60,000 nucleotides of DNA, from NCBI RefSeq assembly GCF_001949145.1, contig NW_019091458.1, forward strand, positions 524,637 through 584,636, read 5' to 3'. Shown here one piece after another: positions 21,901 to 28,241 of this stretch (positions are counted from its first letter, which is position 1; every line of letters begins with the position of its first letter). Below the pieces are notes generated by a model, which saw only the letters and a program-made list of their open reading frames with translations, searched no databases and was not told the DNA's origin. The position numbers were made by a program, and so were the translations under genes. The DNA is from Acanthaster planci (taxonomy: Eukaryota > Echinodermata > Asteroidea > Valvatida > Acanthasteridae).

Positions 21901-22726
21901 TGGAATCTGTGAGGATTCTACTTGGATCAAAATGTTAGGCCCTCCAATTTCTTAGAATAAGCCTTTTGCGAGTTGAATTTGAATCAAATCTGGTACACTG
22001 AGTTATGTAATTGCACATAAACCAAACAATTTGAGTTCCCCAGACTAAAGACACTGTTGCTATACCATGTGATTGAGGGCAAGCATTTGCATAGCAACCA
22101 CCATCTCTGGAATGGACTGGTTCCTTTGTGTACTTCTTATCCATTGTAAAGAGTGTATTGGTCTCTTACGTAACTATGCAAACGCTTGCCCTGAATCATG
22201 AGGTATAGCGACAGTGTCTTTAGCATGGAGATTCAAATTATGTTCAGGTGAATTTAAAGCAGTCAGTGTACCAGATTTTACTCAAATTTAGCTCACAAAA
22301 GACTTATTAAAAGGGCTTGATTTAGTACCCGTGATGACTTATAGTGATAACAGTGATGAGAGATAAACATCCAAAGTTGTTCGCTCTCTAGGTTATTGAG
22401 AAAAAAATCTGTACCTTTTCTTGTGGCCTTGGCAGACCTCTCTGGCACCGCATGCCCCCGTCACCTTCGAGAACCCCCACTACGCCCATGTGGCTGGTGC
22501 TGCCGGTGGGGGAACTGTCACTCTCCCGCAGAAAACGGCCCTGCCCTTCGACCCCTCCCTGTACCAGCCGGGCTACCAGGCTGAAGCCTTGCCTGAGAAG
22601 GCCTACCTACAGGACGGCTCCCCTGCGCTACAAGCCCACTACCCAGAGCCCCCGCCAGCCTATTCTCCCAACACCCCCCCGCCCCCTTCCTCAGAGGGCA
22701 ACAAGGAACCTGACCAGGAAGCTTAG
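766..22726 (+). CDS. LRP2: LRP2/megalin-like endocytic receptor, C-terminal part (25 exons, gene-level entry)
   Basis: Multi-exon gene running off the left edge of the window; the coordinates are the span of joined coding exons listed separately. The exons join in a single phase-consistent frame of 1,116 codons plus a TAG stop. Domain order is EGF, eleven LA repeats, EGF, calcium-binding EGF, one six-bladed YWTD propeller, two EGFs, a transmembrane helix and a cytoplasmic tail of about 132 residues. Giant LDL-receptor relatives bind many extracellular ligands through LA repeats and internalise them through clathrin-coated pits. The final 11-repeat LA cluster followed by EGF-EGF-propeller occurs in both LRP1 and LRP2. 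The short EGF pair before the membrane (LRP1 has more) and a tail motif of FENPxYA type favour LRP2/megalin. Family assignment is strong; orthology to vertebrate LRP2 is an inference from architecture. Confidence 0.9.
1480..1549 (+). CDS. LRP2: LRP2-like exon 2: second half of LA repeat 1
   Basis: A 70-base exon between acceptor ttgttggcag and donor gtaagt. It encodes [20 protein letters not shown] and completes the LA repeat begun in exon 1. The first acidic calcium ligand of the usual CDGxxDC motif is Asn here; the later Asp, Asp and Glu ligands are kept. Confidence 0.88.
1831..1959 (+). CDS. LRP2: LRP2-like exon 3: LA repeat 2
   Basis: One complete LA repeat in a phase 1-1 exon (acceptor gttcacag, donor gtaagt). 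Six cysteines, with the calcium cage [14 protein letters not shown] fully conserved. Confidence 0.92.
2636..2761 (+). CDS. LRP2: LRP2-like exon 4: LA repeat 3
   Basis: Phase 1-1 exon (acceptor tttctcag, donor gtaagt) with one six-cysteine LA repeat. The cage reads [14 protein letters not shown]: Gln replaces the second acidic ligand, so calcium binding may be weakened. The SDE motif is intact. Confidence 0.92.
2841..3425. mobile_element. Non-autonomous DNA element with CAGTAAA termini, copy 1
   Basis: Terminal inverted repeats CAGTAAACTCTCAATAACTC and, on the other end, the complement of CAGTAAACTCTCGATAACTC. TGTA lies directly outside both ends. No transposase reading frame inside. The termini resemble pogo/Tigger-type elements; the class assignment is from memory of that consensus. 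It lies in the intron after LA repeat 3. A second member is at 36,469-36,986. Confidence 0.75.
3643..3765 (+). CDS. LRP2: LRP2-like exon 5: LA repeat 4
   Basis: Phase 1-1 exon (acceptor gccctacag, donor gtgagt). One LA repeat with a complete cage ([14 protein letters not shown]). Confidence 0.92.
3936..3971. other. Assembly gap (36 N) in an LRP2-like intron
   Basis: Thirty-six N bases lie inside the intron between LA repeats 4 and 5. Both flanks are C-rich, low-complexity pyrimidine sequence on the + strand, a common reason for a small unresolved gap. Flanking exons join cleanly, so no coding sequence need be missing. Confidence 0.98.
4579..4698 (+). CDS. LRP2: LRP2-like exon 6: LA repeat 5
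   Basis: Phase 1-1 exon (acceptor gattctgcag, donor gtatgg). A six-cysteine LA repeat whose cage reads [14 protein letters not shown]. Asn and Glu replace two of the four acidic ligands, so this repeat departs from consensus. Confidence 0.92.
5132..5254 (+). CDS. LRP2: LRP2-like exon 7: LA repeat 6
   Basis: Phase 1-1 exon (acceptor tgctttccag, donor gtaagt). One LA repeat with all acidic calcium ligands ([14 protein letters not shown]). Confidence 0.92.
5810..5926 (+). CDS. LRP2: LRP2-like exon 8: LA repeat 7
   Basis: Phase 1-1 exon (acceptor gaccaacag, donor gtaggc). It encodes an LA repeat with a full cage ([14 protein letters not shown]). The last cysteine codon is split over the next junction (t|gt), which fixes the donor four bases upstream of an apparent in-frame read-through. 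Confidence 0.9.
6407..6526 (+). CDS. LRP2: LRP2-like exon 9: LA repeat 8
   Basis: Acceptor tcttacag and donor gtaaga. It completes the cysteine of LA7, then encodes one LA repeat ([29 protein letters not shown]). The first acidic ligand is Asn. The sequence is too short and lacks an early ATG, so it is found only by its domain signature and splice sites. Confidence 0.9.
6650..6763 (+). CDS. LRP2: LRP2-like exon 10: LA repeat 9
   Basis: Phase 1-1 exon (acceptor tttctttag, donor gtaagt). One LA repeat with a complete cage ([14 protein letters not shown]). Confidence 0.92.
7007..7183. mobile_element. Foldback (MITE-like) element, arms of about 75 bases
   Basis: The left arm (CAATATGGGCATTTCACAAT..., continuing through the cytosine-rich CCAATCACAGTGCGC) is matched in inverted orientation by the right arm ending ATTGTGAATTGCCCGTATTG. 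The arms meet near 7,085-7,105. No coding content. It sits in the intron between LA repeats 9 and 10. Confidence 0.8.
7968..8311. mobile_element. Possible MITE with GGTCTTTTCACAC termini
   Basis: GGTCTTTTCACAC at 7,968-7,980 and GTGTGAAAAGGCC at 8,299-8,311 are inverted copies matching at 12 of 13 positions. The interior repeats GGGTTGA/TCAACCC-type words in both orientations and is non-coding. Confidence 0.45.
8810..8932 (+). CDS. LRP2: LRP2-like exon 11: LA repeat 10
   Basis: Acceptor ttccaacag and donor gtgagt, with the last cysteine split t|gt across the junction. The repeat ends [17 protein letters not shown]: the usual D-x-S-D-E is A-N-E-D-E, but the four acidic side chains expected to contact calcium are retained. 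Confidence 0.9.
9263..9502. mobile_element. Inverted-repeat element of the CAATTTCATAAAG...CTTAAG type
   Basis: The left end reads CCAATTTCATAAAGCCGCTT AAGTACAAG. The right end, complemented, reads CCCAATTTCAAAGAGCTGCT TAAGCACAAA. Both continue into AAAACCTTGCTT. Translating each arm in its own orientation gives near-identical short peptides ([11 protein letters not shown] and [11 protein letters not shown]), confirming the inverted duplication. Located in the intron after LA repeat 10. Confidence 0.75.
9733..9849 (+). CDS. LRP2: LRP2-like exon 12: LA repeat 11
   Basis: Acceptor ggttgacag and donor gtaagc. It completes the cysteine of LA10 and encodes the last repeat of the cluster ([29 protein letters not shown]). 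One acidic ligand is Asn. Confidence 0.92.
10577..10696 (+). CDS. LRP2: LRP2-like exon 13: EGF domain
   Basis: Phase 1-1 exon after acceptor ttttccag, donor gtgggt. It encodes a six-cysteine EGF module ([29 protein letters not shown]) directly after the LA cluster, as in LRP1 and LRP2. Confidence 0.9.
11396..11524 (+). CDS. LRP2: LRP2-like exon 14: calcium-binding EGF domain
   Basis: Phase 1-1 exon (acceptor cccctgaag, donor gtaggc). It begins DIDEC and contains [12 protein letters not shown]. These fit the calcium-binding EGF signature and the Asp/Asn hydroxylation consensus C-x-[DN]-x4-[FY]-x-C. Confidence 0.92.
12305..12433 (+). CDS. LRP2: LRP2-like exon 15: start of the YWTD propeller
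   Basis: Phase 1-1 exon (acceptor gcatctctag, donor gtacag). It encodes [17 protein letters not shown] and continues to LDFDNHSG, matching the first blade of an LDL-receptor propeller. Confidence 0.88.
12804..12945 (+). CDS. LRP2: LRP2-like exon 16: propeller blades
   Basis: Acceptor gtgcacacag, donor gtaagt; starts phase 1, ends phase 2. It begins [16 protein letters not shown] (a YWTD variant, YFAD) and ends [10 protein letters not shown], the usual blade boundary. Confidence 0.9.
12946..14230 (+). other. LRP2-like intron within the propeller
   Basis: About 1.3 kb without exon-like sequence. It contains the hairpin element at 13,253-13,392; the rest is AT-rich and unremarkable. Confidence 0.7.
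13253..13392. mobile_element. Near-perfect hairpin element, 62-base arms
   Basis: The arm 13,253-13,314 (CAACGACAGTCAGTTGAGTG ... AGCAGTGGACCA) is complemented by 13,331-13,392 with about two mismatches and a 16-base loop. The low divergence suggests recent insertion or maintenance of the structure. Confidence 0.88.
14231..14401 (+). CDS. LRP2: LRP2-like exon 17: propeller blade with a basic insert
   Basis: Acceptor cctcctgtag, donor gtgagg; phase 2-2. It contains NNVYFTDQG (YWTD variant) and ends [12 protein letters not shown], a typical blade edge. Between these lies an Arg/Ala/Lys-rich stretch ([20 protein letters not shown]) that is longer and more basic than the usual loop. Confidence 0.9.
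14782..15020 (+). CDS. LRP2: LRP2-like exon 18: propeller blades
   Basis: Acceptor ccctctgtag, donor gtaggt. It encodes LMYWTDLG, then [20 protein letters not shown] and [14 protein letters not shown]. These are two consecutive YWTD-type blades. Confidence 0.92.
15447..15632 (+). CDS. LRP2: LRP2-like exon 19: last propeller blades
   Basis: Phase 1-1 exon (acceptor ttccttcag, donor gtaggt). It encodes [19 protein letters not shown] and closes the propeller with [12 protein letters not shown]. Confidence 0.9.
16006..16140 (+). CDS. LRP2: LRP2-like exon 20: EGF domain after the propeller
   Basis: Phase 1-1 exon (acceptor tttcccacag, donor gtaaag). It encodes [16 protein letters not shown] then [17 protein letters not shown], the EGF module that packs against the propeller base in this family. 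Confidence 0.9.
16634..16733 (+). CDS. LRP2: LRP2-like exon 21: Thr/Pro linker and first half of juxtamembrane EGF
   Basis: Acceptor ctgaaatcag, donor gtgagt. A Ser/Thr/Pro linker ([15 protein letters not shown]) that could be O-glycosylated leads into [16 protein letters not shown], the start of an EGF domain completed in the next exon. Confidence 0.87.
16900..17045. repeat. CTGGAAAAGTCATGGAATTT-type low-complexity repeat
   Basis: CCTGGAAAAGTCATAGAAAC, CCTGGAAAAGTCATGGAATT and AAAAAGTCCTGGAATTTTTC recur within 130 bases of intron. This simple AAGTCATGG word cluster looks like a fragment of a dispersed repeat rather than a gene. Confidence 0.5.
17719..17858 (+). repeat. Exact tandem duplication, 2 x 70 bases
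   Basis: A 70-base unit starting GCTGACAAAATTGATGGTGC and ending GGAGAAAAGAGGAAA occurs twice head to tail with no mismatch, followed by GCTG, the start of a third unit. It lies about 110 bases upstream of exon 22. Confidence 0.97.
17968..18044 (+). CDS. LRP2: LRP2-like exon 22: end of juxtamembrane EGF
   Basis: Acceptor ttatttccccag, donor gtaagt. It encodes [10 protein letters not shown], finishing the EGF begun in exon 21, then a Gly/Pro/Asn linker before the membrane. Confidence 0.87.
18045..20661 (+). other. Largest LRP2-like intron (2.6 kb)
   Basis: No exon with splice sites compatible with the flanking phases was found. The segment about 20,090-20,520 is richer in GC than its surroundings and open in frames on both strands. 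I read it as an unidentified repeat fragment. Confidence 0.6.
20662..20752 (+). CDS. LRP2: LRP2-like exon 23: transmembrane helix
   Basis: Acceptor ttgtcttgcag, donor gtgaga. It encodes about 25 uninterrupted hydrophobic residues ([20 protein letters not shown]) followed by the basic stop-transfer KKR. This places the C-terminus in the cytoplasm as a type I membrane protein. Confidence 0.93.
21276..21372 (+). CDS. LRP2: LRP2-like exon 24: proximal cytoplasmic tail
   Basis: Acceptor tggtcaacag, donor gtaaga; ends in phase 0. It encodes [20 protein letters not shown] and PNHYE. The stretch is proline-rich with two tyrosines but no complete NPxY motif. Confidence 0.88.
21591..21818 (+). mobile_element. 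MITE with GGGTCATTCT termini, copy A
   Basis: Begins GGGTCATTCT and ends AGAAAGACCC, with ACTT directly outside each end as a likely 4-base target duplication. The interior contains GTAATTTGCATTAATTCATC and GTGTTCTGAACTTACAAAAT. The same ordered blocks occur in reverse orientation at 28,012-28,241. Lies in the intron before the last LRP2-like exon. Confidence 0.85.
22436..22726 (+). CDS. LRP2: LRP2-like exon 25: distal cytoplasmic tail and stop
   Basis: Acceptor ccttggcag; 96 codons then TAG at 22,724-22,726. VTFENPHYA is a perfect FxNPxY endocytosis and PTB-domain docking motif, nearly the form found in vertebrate megalin. Near the end PPPAYSP is a class I WW ligand (PPxY), followed by a poly-Pro/Ser segment. 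Vertebrate megalin has two FxNPxY copies; only one is visible here. GC content is higher than in the surrounding introns. Confidence 0.93.
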   Translation, partial: TSLAPHAPVTFENPHYAHVAGAAGGGTVTLPQKTALPFDPSLYQPGYQAEALPEKAYLQDGSPALQAHYPEPPPAYSPNTPPPPSSEGNKEPDQEA

Positions 22727-24300
22727 ATCCAGATGGAGACAAGCTGCTTGAGTGTTGATGGGAAGTATAACTTCAATTTCAAAACTCTTTGTTTCTTTTG
22801 TCCTCATAACTTCCAAGCTGTGCTAGAGAGCACTCCTGTGACCCCAAACTTTCTTGGCCTGTGTTACTATCCTCGTAGACAAAACTGCTGAGTAAGATTT
22901 GTGTGTATTCATAATGTTGCTCTTGTAGATTGTGTGTTCATCCTAACTTTCATTAATTTGCATCATCAAGTTTACACAGCTTAAGGCCACTTCACTCTCT
23001 GCTTAATGTCGCCTTATTAATTTGTGAATGTGACTAAACCTAACGTGAGTGGCCAAAAAAACAAAAAAAGTCTTGCACAATATAAAGCAATAGGAACCCT
23101 GAACGTATTTCGCCCATGTAATGTCTGTTTGCCTCAGGATGCCAAAACTGAATGGGGTCAGAACAGAGAGCTTCATTCGCTCTTTCTACAAAATAACTGA
23201 AACAAATTCTTCAGCCTAATTTTGGTGGATCAGTCATAAACGTTCAAGTAGCAACTTCACGGAAGTTTGAACGTATTTAAACACTGGCAAATTGCATTGT
23301 AAACATTCTATAATCAGTTCCATTGTAAAGAGCATCTAATATGAAGTAGCCTTTGGCAAGTTTGAAAATGGAGCAGCACTCATGTCATCCTAACTGACAG
23401 GAAACGACTCCATATGTGTGCCTTCAATTCAACAAATCTGCTATCGCGGCAGAACTTGCTTACATAACTACACTGGGTATGAACTAAATGAAAGTGCCTT
23501 ATCGTGGTGTATTTCCATTCTCGGAAAGTTCAAATAAACTTTAATTGACGCATGTAATAGTGGATCTATCGCTGTTTTAGTTACGATCACGAGAACTTGG
23601 GTCAAATTTCACAGCGCTGTTAGGCAGAGAATTTTCTACCAGCAGAATCTCGGCTCTCAAGTCTCAACGCAGACTGGAGGCACATTCTAGTGGCAAAATT
23701 GGAACAAGGTAGCAGCTTAGCTGTCACTACCCCTTCAGCATATCTGTACACCTCAACCTTCAAGTACGACTAACTTCATGCAGTTTTTGGCGCAACTGTT
23801 ACTGCCGAATGTTACACAGTGCTGTGAAACTGGACCCTGCAAATTTTTCTTTTTGACTGGCCGTTTGAAGCCTAGATATTTTGTTTTTGAAAAAATATGC
23901 AAGGTGTATAGTATAAAGATAAGATCTTTATTTTTAGAGTTTATAAGGCAAAATGTGATGACCGTTTTGCAAGGCTGTTAAAATATTATTCAAGAGCTGT
24001 TGGTTTTAGATGTTTTTTAATCTGAGTTAATGCACTGTTACAATGTACCTAATGTGTTTAATTTAAGAGGAAAAATTATACATACTATTTTTCTTTGGAA
24101 GAGGCAATTGGTGGATATACATTTTAATTGCTAAAGCATATTTTAAAATTGATTCGCTCTTAAAACTTTGAAACTTTTCTCCTTTGAAATAAAAAGTACT
24201 AATCCATTTAGCCTGCCAGTTGCTTCTATACAGTGAAAGATAGCACTGTGTGGCCTACTTGCAAGAAGAGGACATGCAATAAATGGCACTGAAAATACTC
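22727..24300 (+). other. LRP2: Probable LRP2-like 3' UTR
   Basis: Sequence following the stop codon. It has no further plausible coding exon and contains AATAAA at 23,533-23,538, 24,188-24,193 and 24,278-24,283. The true end cannot be fixed without transcript data. Confidence 0.5.
24188..24283 (+). terminator. Candidate poly(A) signals of the LRP2-like gene
   Basis: Two AATAAA hexamers (24,188 and 24,278) about 1.5 kb after the stop codon. They are plausible 3'-end signals for the + strand transcript. AATAAA is common by chance in AT-rich DNA. Confidence 0.35.
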
Positions 24301-24660
24301 AGCCAGTTTTCGTCAGAATGTGCACAAGCCCATAGCATATGTGTAAGGATGGCAGTTGAACATCAACAATGGCATTTAAGAACACATCACACCTGTTTAT
24401 CCCTGTACCAGGATATGAATAATATAAAACTACAAAAAGGTTGTGGCAATAATGAACTTTTTCAGTTTTATTTTTCTAAGGAATGAAATCATGAGTGTTA
24501 CTGTATACACAGGAATGCCCTCTAACAGACACCTTTTCGCTGGGCATCTTGGCAGTGGAAGAGTACTTGACTGCAAGGTTTCTTTTAAAATGAGTATGGT
24601 ATTCTTAAGAATGTCGTGTTTTAGGTGTACAAATTTATTTAGTAGTACGATATGAAATAT

Positions 24661-27600
24661 TTTTTTGTGCGCAGCCAGTTGCCAGTTGAAGGAGGGGGTA
24701 ATCTCAGTGCTGAGAGAAATGTGTCACTGGGACAGTTGGTCACCCACCCACCCTGGTTGTGTTAATTTTCATGTCATGACTTTCAAGGGGAATCGTCAGA
24801 TTAATCAAGTGAAGACTGACGACCCAAACATGAGGGAAAGAGAGGTGTGTAAACAATGATGCAGACATCTGCTCTTGCTATGAGTTCATGCAATAATGCA
24901 TACAAAATGTCCAATAATGTGCACAAGACTTCATTCATGTACGTGCCAGCGTATTAACTATGCATACATGTAACGCCTCATCATGTATCCTACAGTGCAT
25001 CTGTACTTGCTGAGTTTACTGCCCCAGCAGGCATCCTACATCAACAGAAATTCCACCGGTTTGGGCCTGGCAAATCCAGTCGTGTTTAAAGACAGTGTCA
25101 CTGTATAGTGCTTGTCTGTCCCCCCCCCCGCTGATCTTTCAGTGAGCTTGGAAACATCTTGCCATTGCCCAAAGTCCCTATATATCGTCACTATTTTCAC
25201 AAAGAGGTAAATTTCTCACCAGACAACAAAACCTAGCTTGCAAGAAAATTACATTTGAAGTTCGTCTCTTTTTTGGTATTCAGCATGCCTTTGACTTGAA
25301 CAATGCTACTACATGAAAGAGGGGATCGTAATATGGCGCGAAATTGCCAAATTATATTAACGGAAGTCAGTTAAAATTGCTTATTTTGTAAACAAATCCA
25401 CCTCTTTGTGAAAATGCTTAAATTCATGTGGCTTTTGTTTATCCATGAAAGCTTGTGTTATTTTGCTATAGCTTGTGCCAGGTGCAAATTTTTTACATAT
25501 GTGTACATTTCCAAAGTCAAACTCGCCTCTTCACGAAAACGGCAAAACAAGTTTGCCCATGAATTTGCCTTTATTGCTAACACTCTACCTATGGAAGACA
25601 AATTCGCCTCTTTGTGAAAACGTGAAAAGCTGTTCAGTACAAATTTGTGATTTGGCTGATTTCAGTAGATTTGGTAAAAAACGAGTACACCAAGTTGTAG
25701 GCATCCCATAGCCTATTTAATTTTGCCAAAAAACCCAAGAAATTTGAAAAAAATCATGATTTGGGGCCAAAGTGTCTCTTTGTGAAAACAGTGACAATAT
25801 TCATGTATTAAAATGGGTGTACACATCAGAAGCAACAGGGAAGGGTGGTAACTATGTAACTATATGCGATGAATAACACTAGATGCCATAAGAACCAGTC
25901 CTATAACAAAGTAATGAGTCGACTTTGGGGGAATCAGTTCCCCGCTTTGAATTTGCCATATAATCCATTTGTCAACAACCTTATGCATCAGTTGCAGATT
26001 ATTTTGTGAAACACAGAATGTAATTAGAAATAATTACTTGGAGTGCAACTTAAAATTAACTTTACGCGAATTAAGGAATAAGTCTTTCAAGTTTGTAAAG
26101 CTTTACATTGTTTTAAACTGATTTCTGTCTGAAGTGATCACAATTTTTTTTATTGACTTTAAGAGAATCTTTCTTTGGTTATGAAGATGAGTACATTTCA
26201 CATAGAATACTATCTATTTTTATGGCATACTTGTGTGTATATCAGAAATTTTAAATTAGATATTCGTACGTAAATGTTGATGTACATGTATAGTTATGAA
26301 TACTCTGGAAACTAATGTTTGAAAGACACTCTAGCATATTGTAGTTTTATTTTCAGAGTTCTTTATTTTGTAGGTGTTTTTACTCGCTAGCTATGTTTCC
26401 AAAAAAGGCAACAAAAATAGATGACTGATTTGCAGAAACTGGACTGACATTTCATTTTTGAAATGAATTCAATCCTACTTTTACCCAATTTTATCAACAA
26501 AAATCATAAGGTACTACTTTCAAATATTTGTCCTTTTTTGGGGGGGTTCATTGGTATCAAACATAAATCTGACCTCTACTGAGAAACATTAATGCTCAGG
26601 CCATTTGTTTGAAAAAGTGACTATCTAGTATCGCTTTCACATTATAAACTGATCATTAAAGGTCATTGAGTGCATTCATTTGTAAACAAATTTTCCCCTG
26701 CAGTATTTATCCGTATTTATCAGGATAGTTAACCAGATTTAAAAATCAAAATGAACGGTGGAATACTCTCTTTTGAAATGTGTAATGATAATTGAATTTG
26801 TGGGATCATTCAGTCAAAATTTCCCCTTCCAGGGTGACAGGTGAGGTTTAGAGCTATCACCAAATGATGGGACATCCCACCTCAAACAGAACAGGCGTGA
26901 TCTGGTCCTCCTAGTCAATGTGCTAGAAGTTGGGAATGATTTTGGAAAAATTAGGAGAAATTATGCAATGTGTGATACCAAGGACACAATGATTATGCCT
27001 CCAATGATCAAAGATGTGCATGGACATACATATGCACGACTACGGTGGCTCATTATAGTCACCAATTTGTTTAACTGTGAACGTCCCTTTTTTCTCATGG
27101 CATCCTCATACTGTTGTTATGACACTGTATGTTCCTGTAATATCACCATACTACTGCAATGTATCATCGTACGGTTGAGTTCATATGTCCTAATACGGCC
27201 TTTTAACCCTCCTATGCTGAAGTCACTCTTTGGGTCACTTGGTAAACACCTCAAAGAAGCACAGCTGTGTCCTGTTGTGCACTGCACCAACATGCAAGAG
27301 AGTGACCTTGGGCACTTGTGCACATTTGTGCTGGTTAATAGGCCATAATTTCAGGCTGTTATAGTGCTGTATTGCAACCTATTTACTGTGTTCAAGCGTG
27401 AGCACACCTCCACCCTTACATATGTATACTTGTGGGGTATTTCCTTTGTTCTCGTGTACAAAACTCCCACACAACACAGAAAGAATTTCAAATCACTGCC
27501 ATTTCAACCAAATTCAGTTTCCTAGGTTGAAATTTCGACCGCATGTCCCTTATACAAAACACTTCAATTTGCGACAGATGAATTGAAAATTCCTCCTTTT

Positions 27601-28011
27601 TGAGAAAATTTGAAATATCTATTTTGTGAAATTCTTGCGGGGCACCACTTTAGTACCCCACAAGGTTCAAAACTGGCCTTGTGGGGTACCTTCCAAGGCA
27701 CCGTGTACAAGCACATGAAAACAAGCAAGCCTAAAACAATGCAATCCTTCATAGGAACTCGATGTGTGCCCACAAATTTGAGGGATAACAACAGTAAAAC
27801 TGCCATAATACGGAGTGATAATGCCCTTGGAAATTTTGGCATTAAAATGCAACAAACTAGTACAACAATACAATGCCATGGTGCAGTGATGTAATGCGGT
27901 AGTAAGGCAGTTAGTTGGATGATATAATGCTTCAGAAATAGAGACATGTGCAACGAATTGGCAAATTTGAGCAATTGTAAAAATGAAACGTCACATTACA
28001 CAAAGGCACAT
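24661..28011. other. Intergenic, AT-rich, no gene seen
   Basis: Apart from the CCTCTTTGTGAAAA cluster, I see no exon-like frame with splice sites on either strand. Reading frames here are short and compositionally unremarkable. Confidence 0.6.
25194..25789. repeat. Cluster of CCTCTTTGTGAAAA repeats
   Basis: CTCTTTGTGAAAA occurs exactly at 25,402, 25,608 and 25,776. A variant CCTCTTCACGAAAAC is at 25,526, and an inverted copy (TTTTCACAAAGAGGTAAATT) is at 25,194. The 25,194 and 25,394 copies are 21-base inverted repeats matching at 19 positions. Intergenic, non-coding, of unknown origin. Confidence 0.75.
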
Positions 28012-28241
28012 GGGTCATTCTATACATTTTTTGTGTGTGTCCTTATCACATCTGACATTATGATTTTGTAAGTTCAGAACACATTCTGTCATGAATTAAT
28101 GCAAATTACATGTACCTGCAAAACATATAAAAATAGTTTGAAATCAATTTCAGTGATATTTCCATGTCAAATAACAAAAGTCAGATGTAACAGGGTCACA
28201 AAAATGACACTCTCTTAGAACCTGAACTTCTAGGATGACCC
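28012..28241 (-). mobile_element. MITE with GGGTCATTCT termini, copy B
   Basis: Begins GGGTCATTCTATAC and ends AGGATGACCC. Read on the - strand it follows copy A (21,591-21,818) block by block, including GTAATTTGCATTAATTCATG and the word GTGTTCTGAACTTACAAAAT. Size is 230 bases against 228. Non-coding. Confidence 0.85.
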
